Below, in pieces: positions 1 through 7,880 of a stretch of DNA of 28,948 bases. The first letter of the stretch is position 1. Each line of letters starts with the position of its first letter. The notes beneath the pieces are model-generated. The model made no database searches and was not told the DNA's origin. It was given only the letters and a program-made list of their open reading frames with translations. Both the position numbers and the translations under genes were made by a program. The stretch comes from a virus, in IMG/VR virus record IMGVR_UViG_3300000228_000029, positions 1 through 28,948 of that record. The stretch is one strand, 5' to 3'.

Positions 1-43
1 CCGCCCCCCCATTTTTTTTCTCCCCCGATGTGAGTCCCAACTA

Positions 44-58
44 CTACGCGAAGCGTAG
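44..58. repeat. Small perfect hairpin, 6-bp stem, GAA loop
   Basis: CTACGC and GCGTAG flank a GAA triloop, giving a tight 6-bp stem. It is bracketed by two copies of GTCCCAA (34-40 and 64-70). No T run follows on the + strand, so it does not look like a simple terminator. Confidence 0.6.
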
Positions 59-74
59 AGTCGGTCCCAAACCT

Positions 75-112
75 AAACACGGCGCAGATGACATACGCCA
101 CGCGCCGTGTTT
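75..112 (+). terminator. Strong GC-rich stem-loop, possible terminator
   Basis: AAACACGGCGC (75-85) pairs perfectly with GCGCCGTGTTT (102-112) around a 16-nt loop, an 11-bp stem with a GC-rich core. A T-rich stretch (121-126) follows after eight intervening bases. It could end + strand transcription entering from the left. The stem is symmetric, so a bidirectional role is possible. The T run is not immediately adjacent, so this is not a textbook intrinsic terminator. Confidence 0.45.
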
Positions 113-114
113 CT

Positions 115-164
115 ATTCACTTTTTTGCTCATTTCCAAACGAAATGATCAAAAAAAAAGTGAAT
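115..164. repeat. Long near-perfect inverted repeat (about 21-23 bp arms)
   Basis: The left arm 115-135 and right arm 141-164 are complementary, apart from one mismatch and a slightly longer A run in the right arm, around the loop CAAAC. The outer arms are ATTCAC-T6 and A9-GTGAAT, so a T run follows the inner stem in either direction. This is the geometry of a bidirectional transcription terminator. A related AAAGTGAATTTT string occurs at 26282-26293 in another gene-free gap. Confidence 0.55.
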
Positions 165-199
165 TTTCACATCCAGAATAAATATTCATATAAGTAACC

Positions 200-230
200 A
201 AGGTTCTTCATATGGTAAACCTTTTTTATT
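200..230 (+). terminator. Weak terminator-like hairpin with T run
   Basis: AAGGTT (200-205) and AACCTT (218-223) form a 6-bp stem followed directly by TTTTATT. The stem is short and AT-leaning, so it would be weak. It may belong with the stronger hairpins just upstream as a multi-part transcription stop. Confidence 0.25.
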
Positions 231-250
231 TTTAAAACAGAAAAGAGGGT

Positions 251-276
251 TTAACTTATTAGAACAAATAAGTTAA
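251..276. repeat. Perfect 10-bp inverted repeat, operator or leader hairpin
   Basis: TTAACTTATT (251-260) and AATAAGTTAA (267-276) are exact reverse complements around AGAACA. It lies about 30 bases upstream of the promoter-like element at 307-337, where a regulator could bind. It has no T run on the + strand. Confidence 0.5.
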
Positions 277-306
277 TGTACCACATTATCTAAGTAACAG
301 ATTTTG

Positions 307-337
307 CTTGAGTTAGTCCTACTTGATCAATAATATG
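307..337 (+). promoter_or_regulatory. Promoter-like element P1 (upstream of the first gene)
   Basis: CTTGAG (307-312), nine bases, then CTTGATCAATAATATG. The -35-like block and its spacing to a CTT match P2 (2656-2683) and P3 (11366-11400). AATAAT (329-334) falls where those sites have TATAAA or TATATA. P1 lacks the exact CTAATATA block, so it is a weaker member of the set. It is placed correctly to drive the gene at 359. Confidence 0.4.
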
Positions 338-358
338 TGAAAGAAATAAGGAAATCCC

Positions 359-2632
359 GTGCTGGTAAAAAAGAGTTTGATCAAAAAATATGATACAACG
401 TTATTATGTACCTTTAAACAGGGATCTTTTTTCCTAATGTCAAAAAAAGATCAAAACGAAATGCTGTATTATTATCCGGTTGATAAAGAGAAGAAGGTTT
501 ACAAAATTCTGTTAAAACCAGGTAAACAAAGTGATAAAGAAGATCGGGACGTATCTTCTTTTAATTCTGATAAAAACATGGAAACCATTAAAAAACATCT
601 GCAGTTTATAAATGACATATTATCAGACGATACGCATCTTGAGTTCTTTCGTCCTCAGTTAAAGATAAAAACTTCCAGAGATACTGAGGGAAAAACAATA
701 GAAATAAGGGTAAATCGGTTTAAAAGGCTACTTTATCTTAAAGAACTGCAGGATTCTTTACATACCGGACTTTTTCTTTCAAGAGCAACCAAAAAGGGAT
801 CAAGCTGGTGGGGTAATCGGCTTCGAGATAATCTTGAACTTGATGGAACCGTGGTAAGATCTCAGAGAAACTCAATGATAAAATTCGGCTGGATAGAGAT
901 CCGTGATAAAAGGTATTCAAAAGAAATGGGCTTTTCACAGCGTCTTGGTATAAACTATGGTACTCATCAAGGGGTAGAGTTCAGTTATAGATTACAAAAG
1001 CTATGGGGGCACATCCCATCTGGTAAGACATCGAATACTTTTATTCAAGACAAGAGCCTTGCAGAGTACGCGCTCAGTTTTAAAGCGGAACGGCATATCG
1101 TGGCAAAAAATACTGTGTCAAAACCGGCTCTTCTTCAGATGAAAGACAATATCAAGAGGCTTCTTGTTCTTGATTTTGTAAATATAAAAAACATCGCCAG
1201 CCAGTATTTTGGTAAGCCCGTCATGTATCTGGAACACGTAATTCGTGAGATACCCGAGGATATTCTTCTCTCCCCTAGGGATAATAACATTTATGAACCA
1301 ATTATTTATGACTTCATTAACGCCTACAATCAGGTATCAAGGAACGAGTATCTTAAGAACACTAAGTATCGGGGTTTATTTAAAATACGTTTAAATATTA
1401 CAGAAAGCCCCGCATTTAATAAACTAAAGCGCAAGATGGGTAAGAACCTAAGATACCGATACCAGTTTCCTTTCTCAATGCGGGAAAAACAAAAAACGGA
1501 AGAAAAACCACTGCAATCTGCATGGTTTAGTACTAAACCGCCTCATCATTTACTTGCACCAAACATGGTTGAGCCAATCAAATACATCTCTGCCTATTAT
1601 TTAACTGCGGAAGGAAATGCGGAGTACCGCCTAGGATTTCCTATTTACAACCGCGCAAGTAGACAAACGGAAGCAATACTGTCTTATGGAAAAAGAATAA
1701 CTGATTACATGCTATCTAAGGACTTTAAAAAAGTTCCAGAAGAAATAAAACAAGCACTGGCAAGGCGTCTTGTAAATCTGGACTCGGCTTACCGCTATAG
1801 TAGCCCAGACGTAAGTCATGTTTTCCGTAGACGCACAGAATTCTGGAAAATTATGCAGAAAAAAGAGAAACCCAAAAACTATAAACTGATGACGTTTGAG
1901 CAGAAGAAAAAAGATAGCTACAGTCACTGGGGACTTGTATGGCTTAGAACAAATACGGATTACTTGAACGACATTAGTATTTTATTGCTCGACCGACTTT
2001 ATGAGATGCACGTTAATCACGACGTACGTGGTGCTCTAAACCCCTACTTACCACTATGGACAGCCTGTACCCCGAAAAGTTATGAGAAAATCATCGGTGG
2101 TGAGGCCTCCGAGCGAGTCTTTTCAGGAAACCCAGAAGACTATGACAGAATCATTGACGACGTTGAAATACCCATTTTCCACAAGTCTGAGACGCTAATA
2201 CATGCGACGATACGGGAATCGAGATACATGAGAAGAAATGATTTTTACGGAGATATTTACAATAATTTGATTTATGCCGTGTCAAAAACATCCTGTGAAA
2301 AGGACATTCGTGAGTATATACAGAAAAGGTTAAATGTTAATCGAGTCAGAACAGGATCCTATGGTTATGATAAGCTTCTCATAAAAGATGTTACAACACG
2401 GCTAACAATGAGGGAGTGGATGCCAGACATCGCAACCCATGCTTTTAATACGGGGTTACTACATCAGCTCTGGGGGTCTGGGGACCGGTATAAATATAGA
2501 AGAAAAACGGCGTATTACAGGGAGATAAACGATATCAAAGCAGATATCAGAAGAAATGATACGCATATTCGCTGGAATAGGGCACAAATAGCGCGAGAAA
2601 AAGATATATATAGATATCAACAGGAGCAGTAA
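359..2632 (+). CDS. Hypothetical protein, 757 aa, first gene of the replication module
   Basis: I do not recognise this protein. It is long, basic and unusually rich in tyrosine, arginine and lysine, with no signal peptide or membrane segment. The region around residues 120-180, with GLFLSRATKKGSSWWGNRL followed by FGWIEIRDK, could be a winged-helix-like DNA-binding fold, but that is only an impression. The C-terminus is strongly charged and probably helical. The GTG start is preceded by AAGGAAA; an in-frame ATG at 437 has no comparable site. The gene is separated from the SF2 helicase by 75 bases containing promoter element P2, so it may be its own transcription unit. Its position at the head of the replication genes suggests a DNA-related or early role, but no function can be assigned. 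Confidence 0.85.
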   Translation: MLVKKSLIKKYDTTLLCTFKQGSFFLMSKKDQNEMLYYYPVDKEKKVYKILLKPGKQSDKEDRDVSSFNSDKNMETIKKHLQFINDILSDDTHLEFFRPQLKIKTSRDTEGKTIEIRVNRFKRLLYLKELQDSLHTGLFLSRATKKGSSWWGNRLRDNLELDGTVVRSQRNSMIKFGWIEIRDKRYSKEMGFSQRLGINYGTHQGVEFSYRLQKLWGHIPSGKTSNTFIQDKSLAEYALSFKAERHIVAKNTVSKPALLQMKDNIKRLLVLDFVNIKNIASQYFGKPVMYLEHVIREIPEDILLSPRDNNIYEPIIYDFINAYNQVSRNEYLKNTKYRGLFKIRLNITESPAFNKLKRKMGKNLRYRYQFPFSMREKQKTEEKPLQSAWFSTKPPHHLLAPNMVEPIKYISAYYLTAEGNAEYRLGFPIYNRASRQTEAILSYGKRITDYMLSKDFKKVPEEIKQALARRLVNLDSAYRYSSPDVSHVFRRRTEFWKIMQKKEKPKNYKLMTFEQKKKDSYSHWGLVWLRTNTDYLNDISILLLDRLYEMHVNHDVRGALNPYLPLWTACTPKSYEKIIGGEASERVFSGNPEDYDRIIDDVEIPIFHKSETLIHATIRESRYMRRNDFYGDIYNNLIYAVSKTSCEKDIREYIQKRLNVNRVRTGSYGYDKLLIKDVTTRLTMREWMPDIATHAFNTGLLHQLWGSGDRYKYRRKTAYYREINDIKADIRRNDTHIRWNRAQIAREKDIYRYQQEQ

Positions 2633-2655
2633 AGGTGGGGTGGGGCAACTTTTAA

Positions 2656-2683
2656 CTTGAGAAGCAACTACTTCTAATATAAA
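2656..2683 (+). promoter_or_regulatory. Promoter-like element P2 (upstream of the SF2 helicase gene)
   Basis: CTTGAG (2656-2661), nine bases, CTTCTAATATAAA (2671-2683). Read as a sigma-70-like promoter, TTGAGA and TATAAA are separated by 15 bases. The block and spacing match P3 (11366-11400) almost exactly, with TTNACTTGAGA upstream and TTCTAATATA downstream. It lies 25 bases before the start at 2708. Confidence 0.55.
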
Positions 2684-2707
2684 TTATGGAAAAATAAGGT
2701 ACAGGAT

Positions 2708-4279
2708 ATGGTAAGCGTTTTAAATCTAGTAATAAGTAACTCTGTAGCGATAGATCTGAAGGGGCTGCACGATATTCAGAACGGCCCCGCCATTGAAAAG
2801 GGCATTCAGAAACTCTTCACATATAAGAATCCCGAGTACGTTCAGGCCTTAAAGTGGGGACGATGGGCAGGGAATATTAGTAAAAATCTCTATAGTTGGG
2901 GATACAGTGAGGACAACAAAAGTCTGTACGTTAGCCGAGGCGGTATCCAAAAACTAACTGATTACCTTGGAAAACTAGACATCCTAATTAACATAATTGA
3001 CAACACTCTCACAGTTTTTTTAGCTAGTTTTGATCACAGTAAAACTGAGTTAAGAGACGATCAGAAATCCGCATTAAATGACTTACTGAGACATAAAGAC
3101 GGGTGTCTAGTGGCTTTTACAAGCTTTGGAAAAAGTTTAACTCTGCTCGAGCTAATTAGAAAACTGCGGCAGCCGGCAGTAGTTATTGTCCACACGACTT
3201 TCTTGCAGGAACAATGGATAAAAGAAGCCACGGACCCGAAGACCTTTAATATGTTAGCAGAAGACATAGGAGGGGTCGGAGGAGTGTTTAAGAAAAGAAA
3301 GTATGGGAAACTGAATATCTGCCTTTACCATAGCTTGATGAACGAATCTCATCTCGATTTTTTCAGGGATAGAATTGGAACCGTGATATTTGATGAGGGC
3401 CAGAAGTCTCCAATCGAGGGCGTGCAGAGAGTGGTTAACAATTTTCCAGCCAGATACAGATTTGCTGCCTCAGCGAACATTCGGAGGAAAGACGGTAAGG
3501 AATTTCTAACCCTTGACGCCTTTGGTCCCATACGTCACATAGCCGTAGAAAAAGACGGCGCAAGTAAAGTATTATCAGACGTATCAGTCGTTCCCACAGG
3601 GTATGAGGATAGTCTATATGTAGAGGATAAGAATTACGCTGCCATGCTAACCCGTATGGCATCGGACAAGGAAAGAAATATACTTATTTGTAAAATAGTT
3701 ATCGCTAGAATAAGAAAAGGCAAGCTGGTTCTTATTTTTGTAGAGCGTAAGGAGCAGGCTGGTTATCTTATGAAAATGCTATCGACTTTCAAAGGAGATA
3801 TGCTTCTTGGACCAACGTCTAGGGAACAGATAGAGGAACTCGCATGCCCGGGATCCGTTAAGGACGTCTTATTGAACTACGATGACGAAACGGCGTATAA
3901 AAGAATCACAGCCCTTGCTAATAAAAAGGAGCTGCAGTTCATAATCGGCACACAGAAAGCAGAAGTTGGTTTATCAGTTAGGACGATAGACGTTGGTATC
4001 ATTACGACGCCCACAGGTAATAATACGGAAAGATTTAATCAGCAGAAAGGCAGGATTGAAAGAACGTATAGTGAGGAGCAGGAGAAGTTTTTTGGTCATA
4101 AAAAGGCGGTACCCGAATTAATTGTTCTAAAAGATCGTACGAAACCAAGCCGTGAGGCCTGTTCTAAGGTAAAAGACCTGTACGGTGACAGGGTTCATGA
4201 AATTAAGAGAATATTAAAACAAAACAGCAATAACGTAGTTATAAGGAGAAGGCAGAATGAAGAAACAGTTTTTGAATAG
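2708..4279 (+). CDS. SF2 DNA helicase (UvsW/XPB-like)
   Basis: A 523-aa superfamily 2 helicase with all main motifs in order. These are a Q-like LRDDQKSAL (115-123), Walker A FTSFGKS (137-143), motif Ia VHTTFLQEQW (161-170), motif II DEGQ (229-232), motif III SAN (255-257), motif V IIGTQKAEVGLSV (412-424) and motif VI QQKGRIER (445-452). DEGQ in place of DEAH/DEVH and SFGKS in place of the usual glycine-rich loop are deviations, but the catalytic Lys, Asp and Glu are kept. Phage proteins of this type (UvsW of T4, D10 of T5) unwind branched DNA and help switch from origin-driven to recombination-driven replication; that role is inferred. The N-terminal 100 residues are a variable domain. The ATG follows AAGG. 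The gene overlaps the next by 23 bases. Confidence 0.88.
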   Translation: MVSVLNLVISNSVAIDLKGLHDIQNGPAIEKGIQKLFTYKNPEYVQALKWGRWAGNISKNLYSWGYSEDNKSLYVSRGGIQKLTDYLGKLDILINIIDNTLTVFLASFDHSKTELRDDQKSALNDLLRHKDGCLVAFTSFGKSLTLLELIRKLRQPAVVIVHTTFLQEQWIKEATDPKTFNMLAEDIGGVGGVFKKRKYGKLNICLYHSLMNESHLDFFRDRIGTVIFDEGQKSPIEGVQRVVNNFPARYRFAASANIRRKDGKEFLTLDAFGPIRHIAVEKDGASKVLSDVSVVPTGYEDSLYVEDKNYAAMLTRMASDKERNILICKIVIARIRKGKLVLIFVERKEQAGYLMKMLSTFKGDMLLGPTSREQIEELACPGSVKDVLLNYDDETAYKRITALANKKELQFIIGTQKAEVGLSVRTIDVGIITTPTGNNTERFNQQKGRIERTYSEEQEKFFGHKKAVPELIVLKDRTKPSREACSKVKDLYGDRVHEIKRILKQNSNNVVIRRRQNEETVFE

Positions 4280-5060
4280 CTTACTTGCTTACGCGGATAG
4301 AAATTATCCCGACGCAGAGCCACCGGCATTAGACCAGTATCTAACGCTTTTAGCCAGCGATATCACTAAAAAGTTATATGACCAGAACGAAATCCTAGCG
4401 GTATTCGATAAAGTTGGTATATCAAGTCTCCGCTGCGCAGGGTGTAATTCTCAGGTCGTAATTGAATACCTAAAATGTCAATTCTGTGGTGAGCCGTTTC
4501 TAGGTGAAACAAAGCCAGTATCTACTCCGGTTACGATTACCGCGGAGATAAAAACTAATTCGCAGGGTAAAGAGCCGGTTGAATCAAATAAAAAAGAAAA
4601 TGCCAGCACTTATACTGATAGTGATAGTGAAAGCATCTTGGCTATGACAAGAGCACAGCTTCTAGCACTTGTAAAAAAATTGGGTCTACCTGTTGATAAA
4701 AAACTAAAGTCAGAACAATTAAAGCAGGAAATAATCAAAGCCGTATACGCTTCTTTAAAGCCCGAAGTTCCTGAAATTCCTGAGGTTCCAGTAAAAAGGT
4801 CTAAAAAAGACGCAAAGAAGGCTGAAAAAACTTTAGAGATTCCAGATGAGCCTGATAATGAATTTGAAAAATTAATTGCCTCGAAAGACAACGATGACAT
4901 AGACGATGACTTCTACTCTTCGGAAGTCGACGGCGATATTGCTGAGGAGTTAGAGTCGCTAGACGGAAATCTTGAAATATCTTTAGGTGATATTTCAGAC
5001 GCCGAAATAGAAGCCGGTTCAGAAGAAGATGAAGATAACGAAGACTGGGACTCGGTTTAA
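4257..5060 (+). CDS. Acidic zinc-ribbon protein with SAP-like segment
   Basis: A 267-aa protein of unknown function with three visible parts. The N-terminal 55 residues are helical. A zinc ribbon follows with CxxC pairs at 60/63 and 74/77. A linker then leads to a short helix-turn-helix-like segment (about 128-165, MTRAQLLALVKKLGL onward) resembling SAP or Rho N-terminal DNA/RNA-binding motifs. A Pro/Glu/Val run (169-178) and a Lys-rich patch precede a long acidic tail (from about 195), a common feature of proteins that contact replication partners electrostatically. The start overlaps the helicase gene and has a strong AAGGAG site, so the two are probably translated together. It could be a helicase accessory or middle-transcription factor; neither is proven. 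Confidence 0.85.
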   Translation: MKKQFLNSLLAYADRNYPDAEPPALDQYLTLLASDITKKLYDQNEILAVFDKVGISSLRCAGCNSQVVIEYLKCQFCGEPFLGETKPVSTPVTITAEIKTNSQGKEPVESNKKENASTYTDSDSESILAMTRAQLLALVKKLGLPVDKKLKSEQLKQEIIKAVYASLKPEVPEIPEVPVKRSKKDAKKAEKTLEIPDEPDNEFEKLIASKDNDDIDDDFYSSEVDGDIAEELESLDGNLEISLGDISDAEIEAGSEEDEDNEDWDSV

Positions 5061-5079
5061 TTAACAACGGAGAGACGTA

Positions 5080-6000
5080 GTGGATCTGTCAAAACTGAGC
5101 AGGAAGGACTTTCTAGATAGTGTTAAAGGAAGTATGGGAATTGCCTCTAATGCCTCTTCAATGGATTTATTTCTATGCTGGAAAAGTAAACCCGTTATCA
5201 CGATTCACTTAGCTGATTTGCTTCCACTAGCCGAGGAACTCGTTTCTTTTTATAGAAAAAAGATACCGGTAATAAAAGATGAAAACGGGACCGTTGTTAG
5301 AGAAGACGTTGTTAACGGAAATCTGAAGCAGATGATGAACCTCTTTGCCGAATTAAAAAGTAAGCACGTTCCAGGGTACAAGCTAGTTTACAAGCAAGGT
5401 TTTAGTAGTAAAGACACACAGTCATTCATGGATCTAATGGTTATTGTAAAACAATTATCAGAGGCGTATCCGGATCGCGGAGTAACAGCAACTAGATACG
5501 TGAATACGCAGTTCGTATTTTATAGAGAAAACTTTGGCACGGTTCCAAAAATTCAGCACTTCATCACAGAGAACGCAATTTTAAGATTTAAAAAAGTGCT
5601 GGACCACACAGATACATGGCCTAGCGATAAAGAGATTGAGGCATTAACCAAATACGGAGCTTTTAATAAAGAGAAGATGTCTTTAAGGGAGTCGCACAGA
5701 ATTGATGCAGAGAAGAAAGAAAAAGAATCACGAGAAAAATCATTATTTTATGACAAGTTTAGTGGAAACAGAATTTTCTTAACACAAGATGATAAGGATA
5801 CGTATTTGTCTGACAATAGTAAGTTTGTGGAATGTAAAAACAGGGTTATAGAAAGAGACGCCTCAATTTATGAAGTACAGTATGTAATAGATTGTTACAC
5901 TGCCAGAGATTCTGTTGGTCAGATTCCGAGCAGTGTTTTAGACTATAAGCGCGATCTTCTAAACTGGGCAAGGCAGAACGGAATAAAGGTTAGGTTGTAG
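5080..6000 (+). CDS. Hypothetical protein, 306 aa, between zinc-ribbon and primase-helicase genes
   Basis: No family is recognised. The protein is soluble-looking, mixed alpha/beta in the first half, and has a highly charged Lys/Glu helix around residues 205-225. The GTG start has GGAGAG upstream, 19 bases after the preceding gene. It ends two bases before the primase-helicase start, so it is almost certainly co-translated with it. Possible roles by position are a helicase loader or primosome accessory protein, but no Walker motif or zinc motif is present to support either. Confidence 0.85.
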   Translation: MDLSKLSRKDFLDSVKGSMGIASNASSMDLFLCWKSKPVITIHLADLLPLAEELVSFYRKKIPVIKDENGTVVREDVVNGNLKQMMNLFAELKSKHVPGYKLVYKQGFSSKDTQSFMDLMVIVKQLSEAYPDRGVTATRYVNTQFVFYRENFGTVPKIQHFITENAILRFKKVLDHTDTWPSDKEIEALTKYGAFNKEKMSLRESHRIDAEKKEKESREKSLFYDKFSGNRIFLTQDDKDTYLSDNSKFVECKNRVIERDASIYEVQYVIDCYTARDSVGQIPSSVLDYKRDLLNWARQNGIKVRL

Positions 6001-6002
6001 CC

Positions 6003-7880
6003 GTGGATAAAAATAAATTACTAAAATCTCTTAAGAACAAGGACTCGAGTGCAAGGGAACTCAAATATGAAAATGCAAAAGCTTTTCTAGATGATAAGAA
6101 GGTCGTTTACAGAGTAAGTGAAACTCATTATCAAGCGAACTGTTTTCTATGCAACGATACCAGATACCGACTCGGCATAGATATTAAAACAGAACAATGG
6201 CACTGCTTTAACTGTAACTCTAAAGGCGGGTCGCTTAGAACTCTTAGCTATGCTTATGAAAACAAGGGTATCGTTAGTCAAAAAAATATAAAAGAAGAAT
6301 ATAGGAGAAAAAATCCGGGTAAAGTTAAGAATACAAATTTCTCTGATTTTGAAAAGTATCATAAGCTCTTATTCAGGACGACGAAGTACGCGGCGCTGAA
6401 GTATTTGACAGATGAGCGCATGATTTCTCAGGAAGCCACCACGTATTTCAAACTAGGTGTTAGATCCGTGTTTAAAGACAATGACGGTGGAACGTATGAA
6501 GCCGGAGAGCATCTGGCAATACCTCACCTAGTCGACGGGAAGTGCGTTAATCTTAAATACAGGGCCATAGATCCCGGTGTTGAAAAGTCTTTCAAGTGGA
6601 GACGAGAAAAGGGTGGAGAAACAGTACTGTATAACCACGATGTCCTTTATGACTTAGAATATGATGAAGTCATAATTACAGAAGCAGAGCTAGATTGTAT
6701 ATCCGTTTGGTGCATGGGCTACCAAAACGTGCTTGGTATGACAGCAGGCGCAGACGCATTTCAAGACCTGTGGTATGAGCAACTAAACAGGTTTAAAAAA
6801 GTATACCTTTTGTTAGACGGTGACGAAGCAGGACAAGAGGGCGCTTTAAAAATAGCAAAACGTTTGGGCTTAGATAGGTGTTTTAACGTCACCCTACCCG
6901 AAGACGTAAAAGATGCTAATGACTTTTTAAAGAAATACGGAAGAGAAAGCTTCCCTACACTATTACAGGGAGCAAGGCAGTTCGAAGTTCCGGATGTCGT
7001 GTCTTTAAGCGACGGTGTTAACTCATTGATTGATAAAATTTTAAACGGAGACAAAGACAAGGTAGTAGGTCTGGATACGCCTTGGAAGAAGATGAATGAA
7101 AAACTTGGCCCAGTTAGGTCCGGGCATCTAGTAGTTATAAATGCTAGACCAAAGGCCGGAAAAACATCAATGGTTATGAACTGGGTTCTTTATCTGGCAA
7201 ACCGTGGCGTATCAGTCGGTGTATACACTTGCGAGATGGCGGTAGAAGATCTTGTCTGGAAGTTTATGACAGCGACGCACCCGATGACAGATTATGATAT
7301 GACAAAAATAGATATAACCGAAGTTAAGGCCGCAGCCTGTGTTTTACCTTTAAAGAAAGTTCATTTCTATTATCCACAACTCGGTGATCTGGAGCTAGAG
7401 AAGGTCGTTGATAAGATGATAGAAATGACGCAGCGATATGGAATAAAGTTTTTTGTTTTCGATAATCTGCATTTTTTGTGTCGTGGCCCCGATGAGAAGG
7501 CATTGATAGATCAGGCGACTCAGGCGTTCAAAGTTCTCGCGGTGAACCTCGGCATAACAGTTTGTCTCATCACGCATCCAAGAAAAGGGGGTACAAAAAG
7601 TTTAACAAACGATGACTTAAAGGGGTCGTCGTCTATTTTTCAAGATGCTGACTCCGTCATTCTTTTAAACCGTAAGGTAACTTCAGAGGAGGAGGAAGGG
7701 GACTCAGAACTAGAACTGTCTACGGTCAGATTAAACATCACGGCGAGGTTTAGATCAGGCGGTAGATGCGTATTAGCATTTGACGGAAGTCGCGGCTTAT
7801 TTACAGAAAGTGGTTTTCTGTATTCACAGGTAATTAAAAACGCGAAAAGAAACAAAGGGAGAAAAGGTAAAGATGAGTAA
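6003..7880 (+). CDS. Primase-helicase fusion (T7 gp4/Twinkle-like)
   Basis: A 625-aa bifunctional protein that should unwind the fork and synthesise RNA primers. The zinc-binding primase domain is intact: C47 and C50, then C68 and C71 (spacing of 17). The TOPRIM domain follows, with the catalytic Glu in ITEAELD (225-231) and DGDEAG (272-277). The RecA-like DnaB-type helicase has Walker A ARPKAGKTS (381-389), Walker B FFVFDNLH (483-490), LITHPRKGG (522-530) and the arginine-finger region RFRSGG (582-587). With the zinc domain complete it is a T7-type protein rather than a zinc-less Twinkle. The start is GTG at 6003, preceded by AAAGGTTAGG. It overlaps the next gene by 8 bases. Confidence 0.93.
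   Translation: MDKNKLLKSLKNKDSSARELKYENAKAFLDDKKVVYRVSETHYQANCFLCNDTRYRLGIDIKTEQWHCFNCNSKGGSLRTLSYAYENKGIVSQKNIKEEYRRKNPGKVKNTNFSDFEKYHKLLFRTTKYAALKYLTDERMISQEATTYFKLGVRSVFKDNDGGTYEAGEHLAIPHLVDGKCVNLKYRAIDPGVEKSFKWRREKGGETVLYNHDVLYDLEYDEVIITEAELDCISVWCMGYQNVLGMTAGADAFQDLWYEQLNRFKKVYLLLDGDEAGQEGALKIAKRLGLDRCFNVTLPEDVKDANDFLKKYGRESFPTLLQGARQFEVPDVVSLSDGVNSLIDKILNGDKDKVVGLDTPWKKMNEKLGPVRSGHLVVINARPKAGKTSMVMNWVLYLANRGVSVGVYTCEMAVEDLVWKFMTATHPMTDYDMTKIDITEVKAAACVLPLKKVHFYYPQLGDLELEKVVDKMIEMTQRYGIKFFVFDNLHFLCRGPDEKALIDQATQAFKVLAVNLGITVCLITHPRKGGTKSLTNDDLKGSSSIFQDADSVILLNRKVTSEEEEGDSELELSTVRLNITARFRSGGRCVLAFDGSRGLFTESGFLYSQVIKNAKRNKGRKGKDE

Larger units (their letters stand above)
1..358. other. Gene-free leader with clustered inverted repeats
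   Basis: No credible coding frame was found before the GTG at 359. The first 26 bases are unusual C and T homopolymer runs. They are followed by a series of inverted repeats (44-58, 75-112, 115-164, 200-223, 251-276) and then by a promoter-like element at 307-337. The density of secondary structure suggests a transcription boundary (terminators for genes to the left, then a promoter for the + strand module). A replication origin or packaging region is also possible, because the replication genes start here. The sequence alone does not separate these options. Confidence 0.6.

Noticed and set aside
4610-4900. - strand open frame of 96 codons opposite the acidic zinc-ribbon gene
   Set aside because: Ser/Phe-rich shadow of the Glu/Asp/Lys-rich gene on the + strand; no ribosome binding site and opposite to all neighbours.
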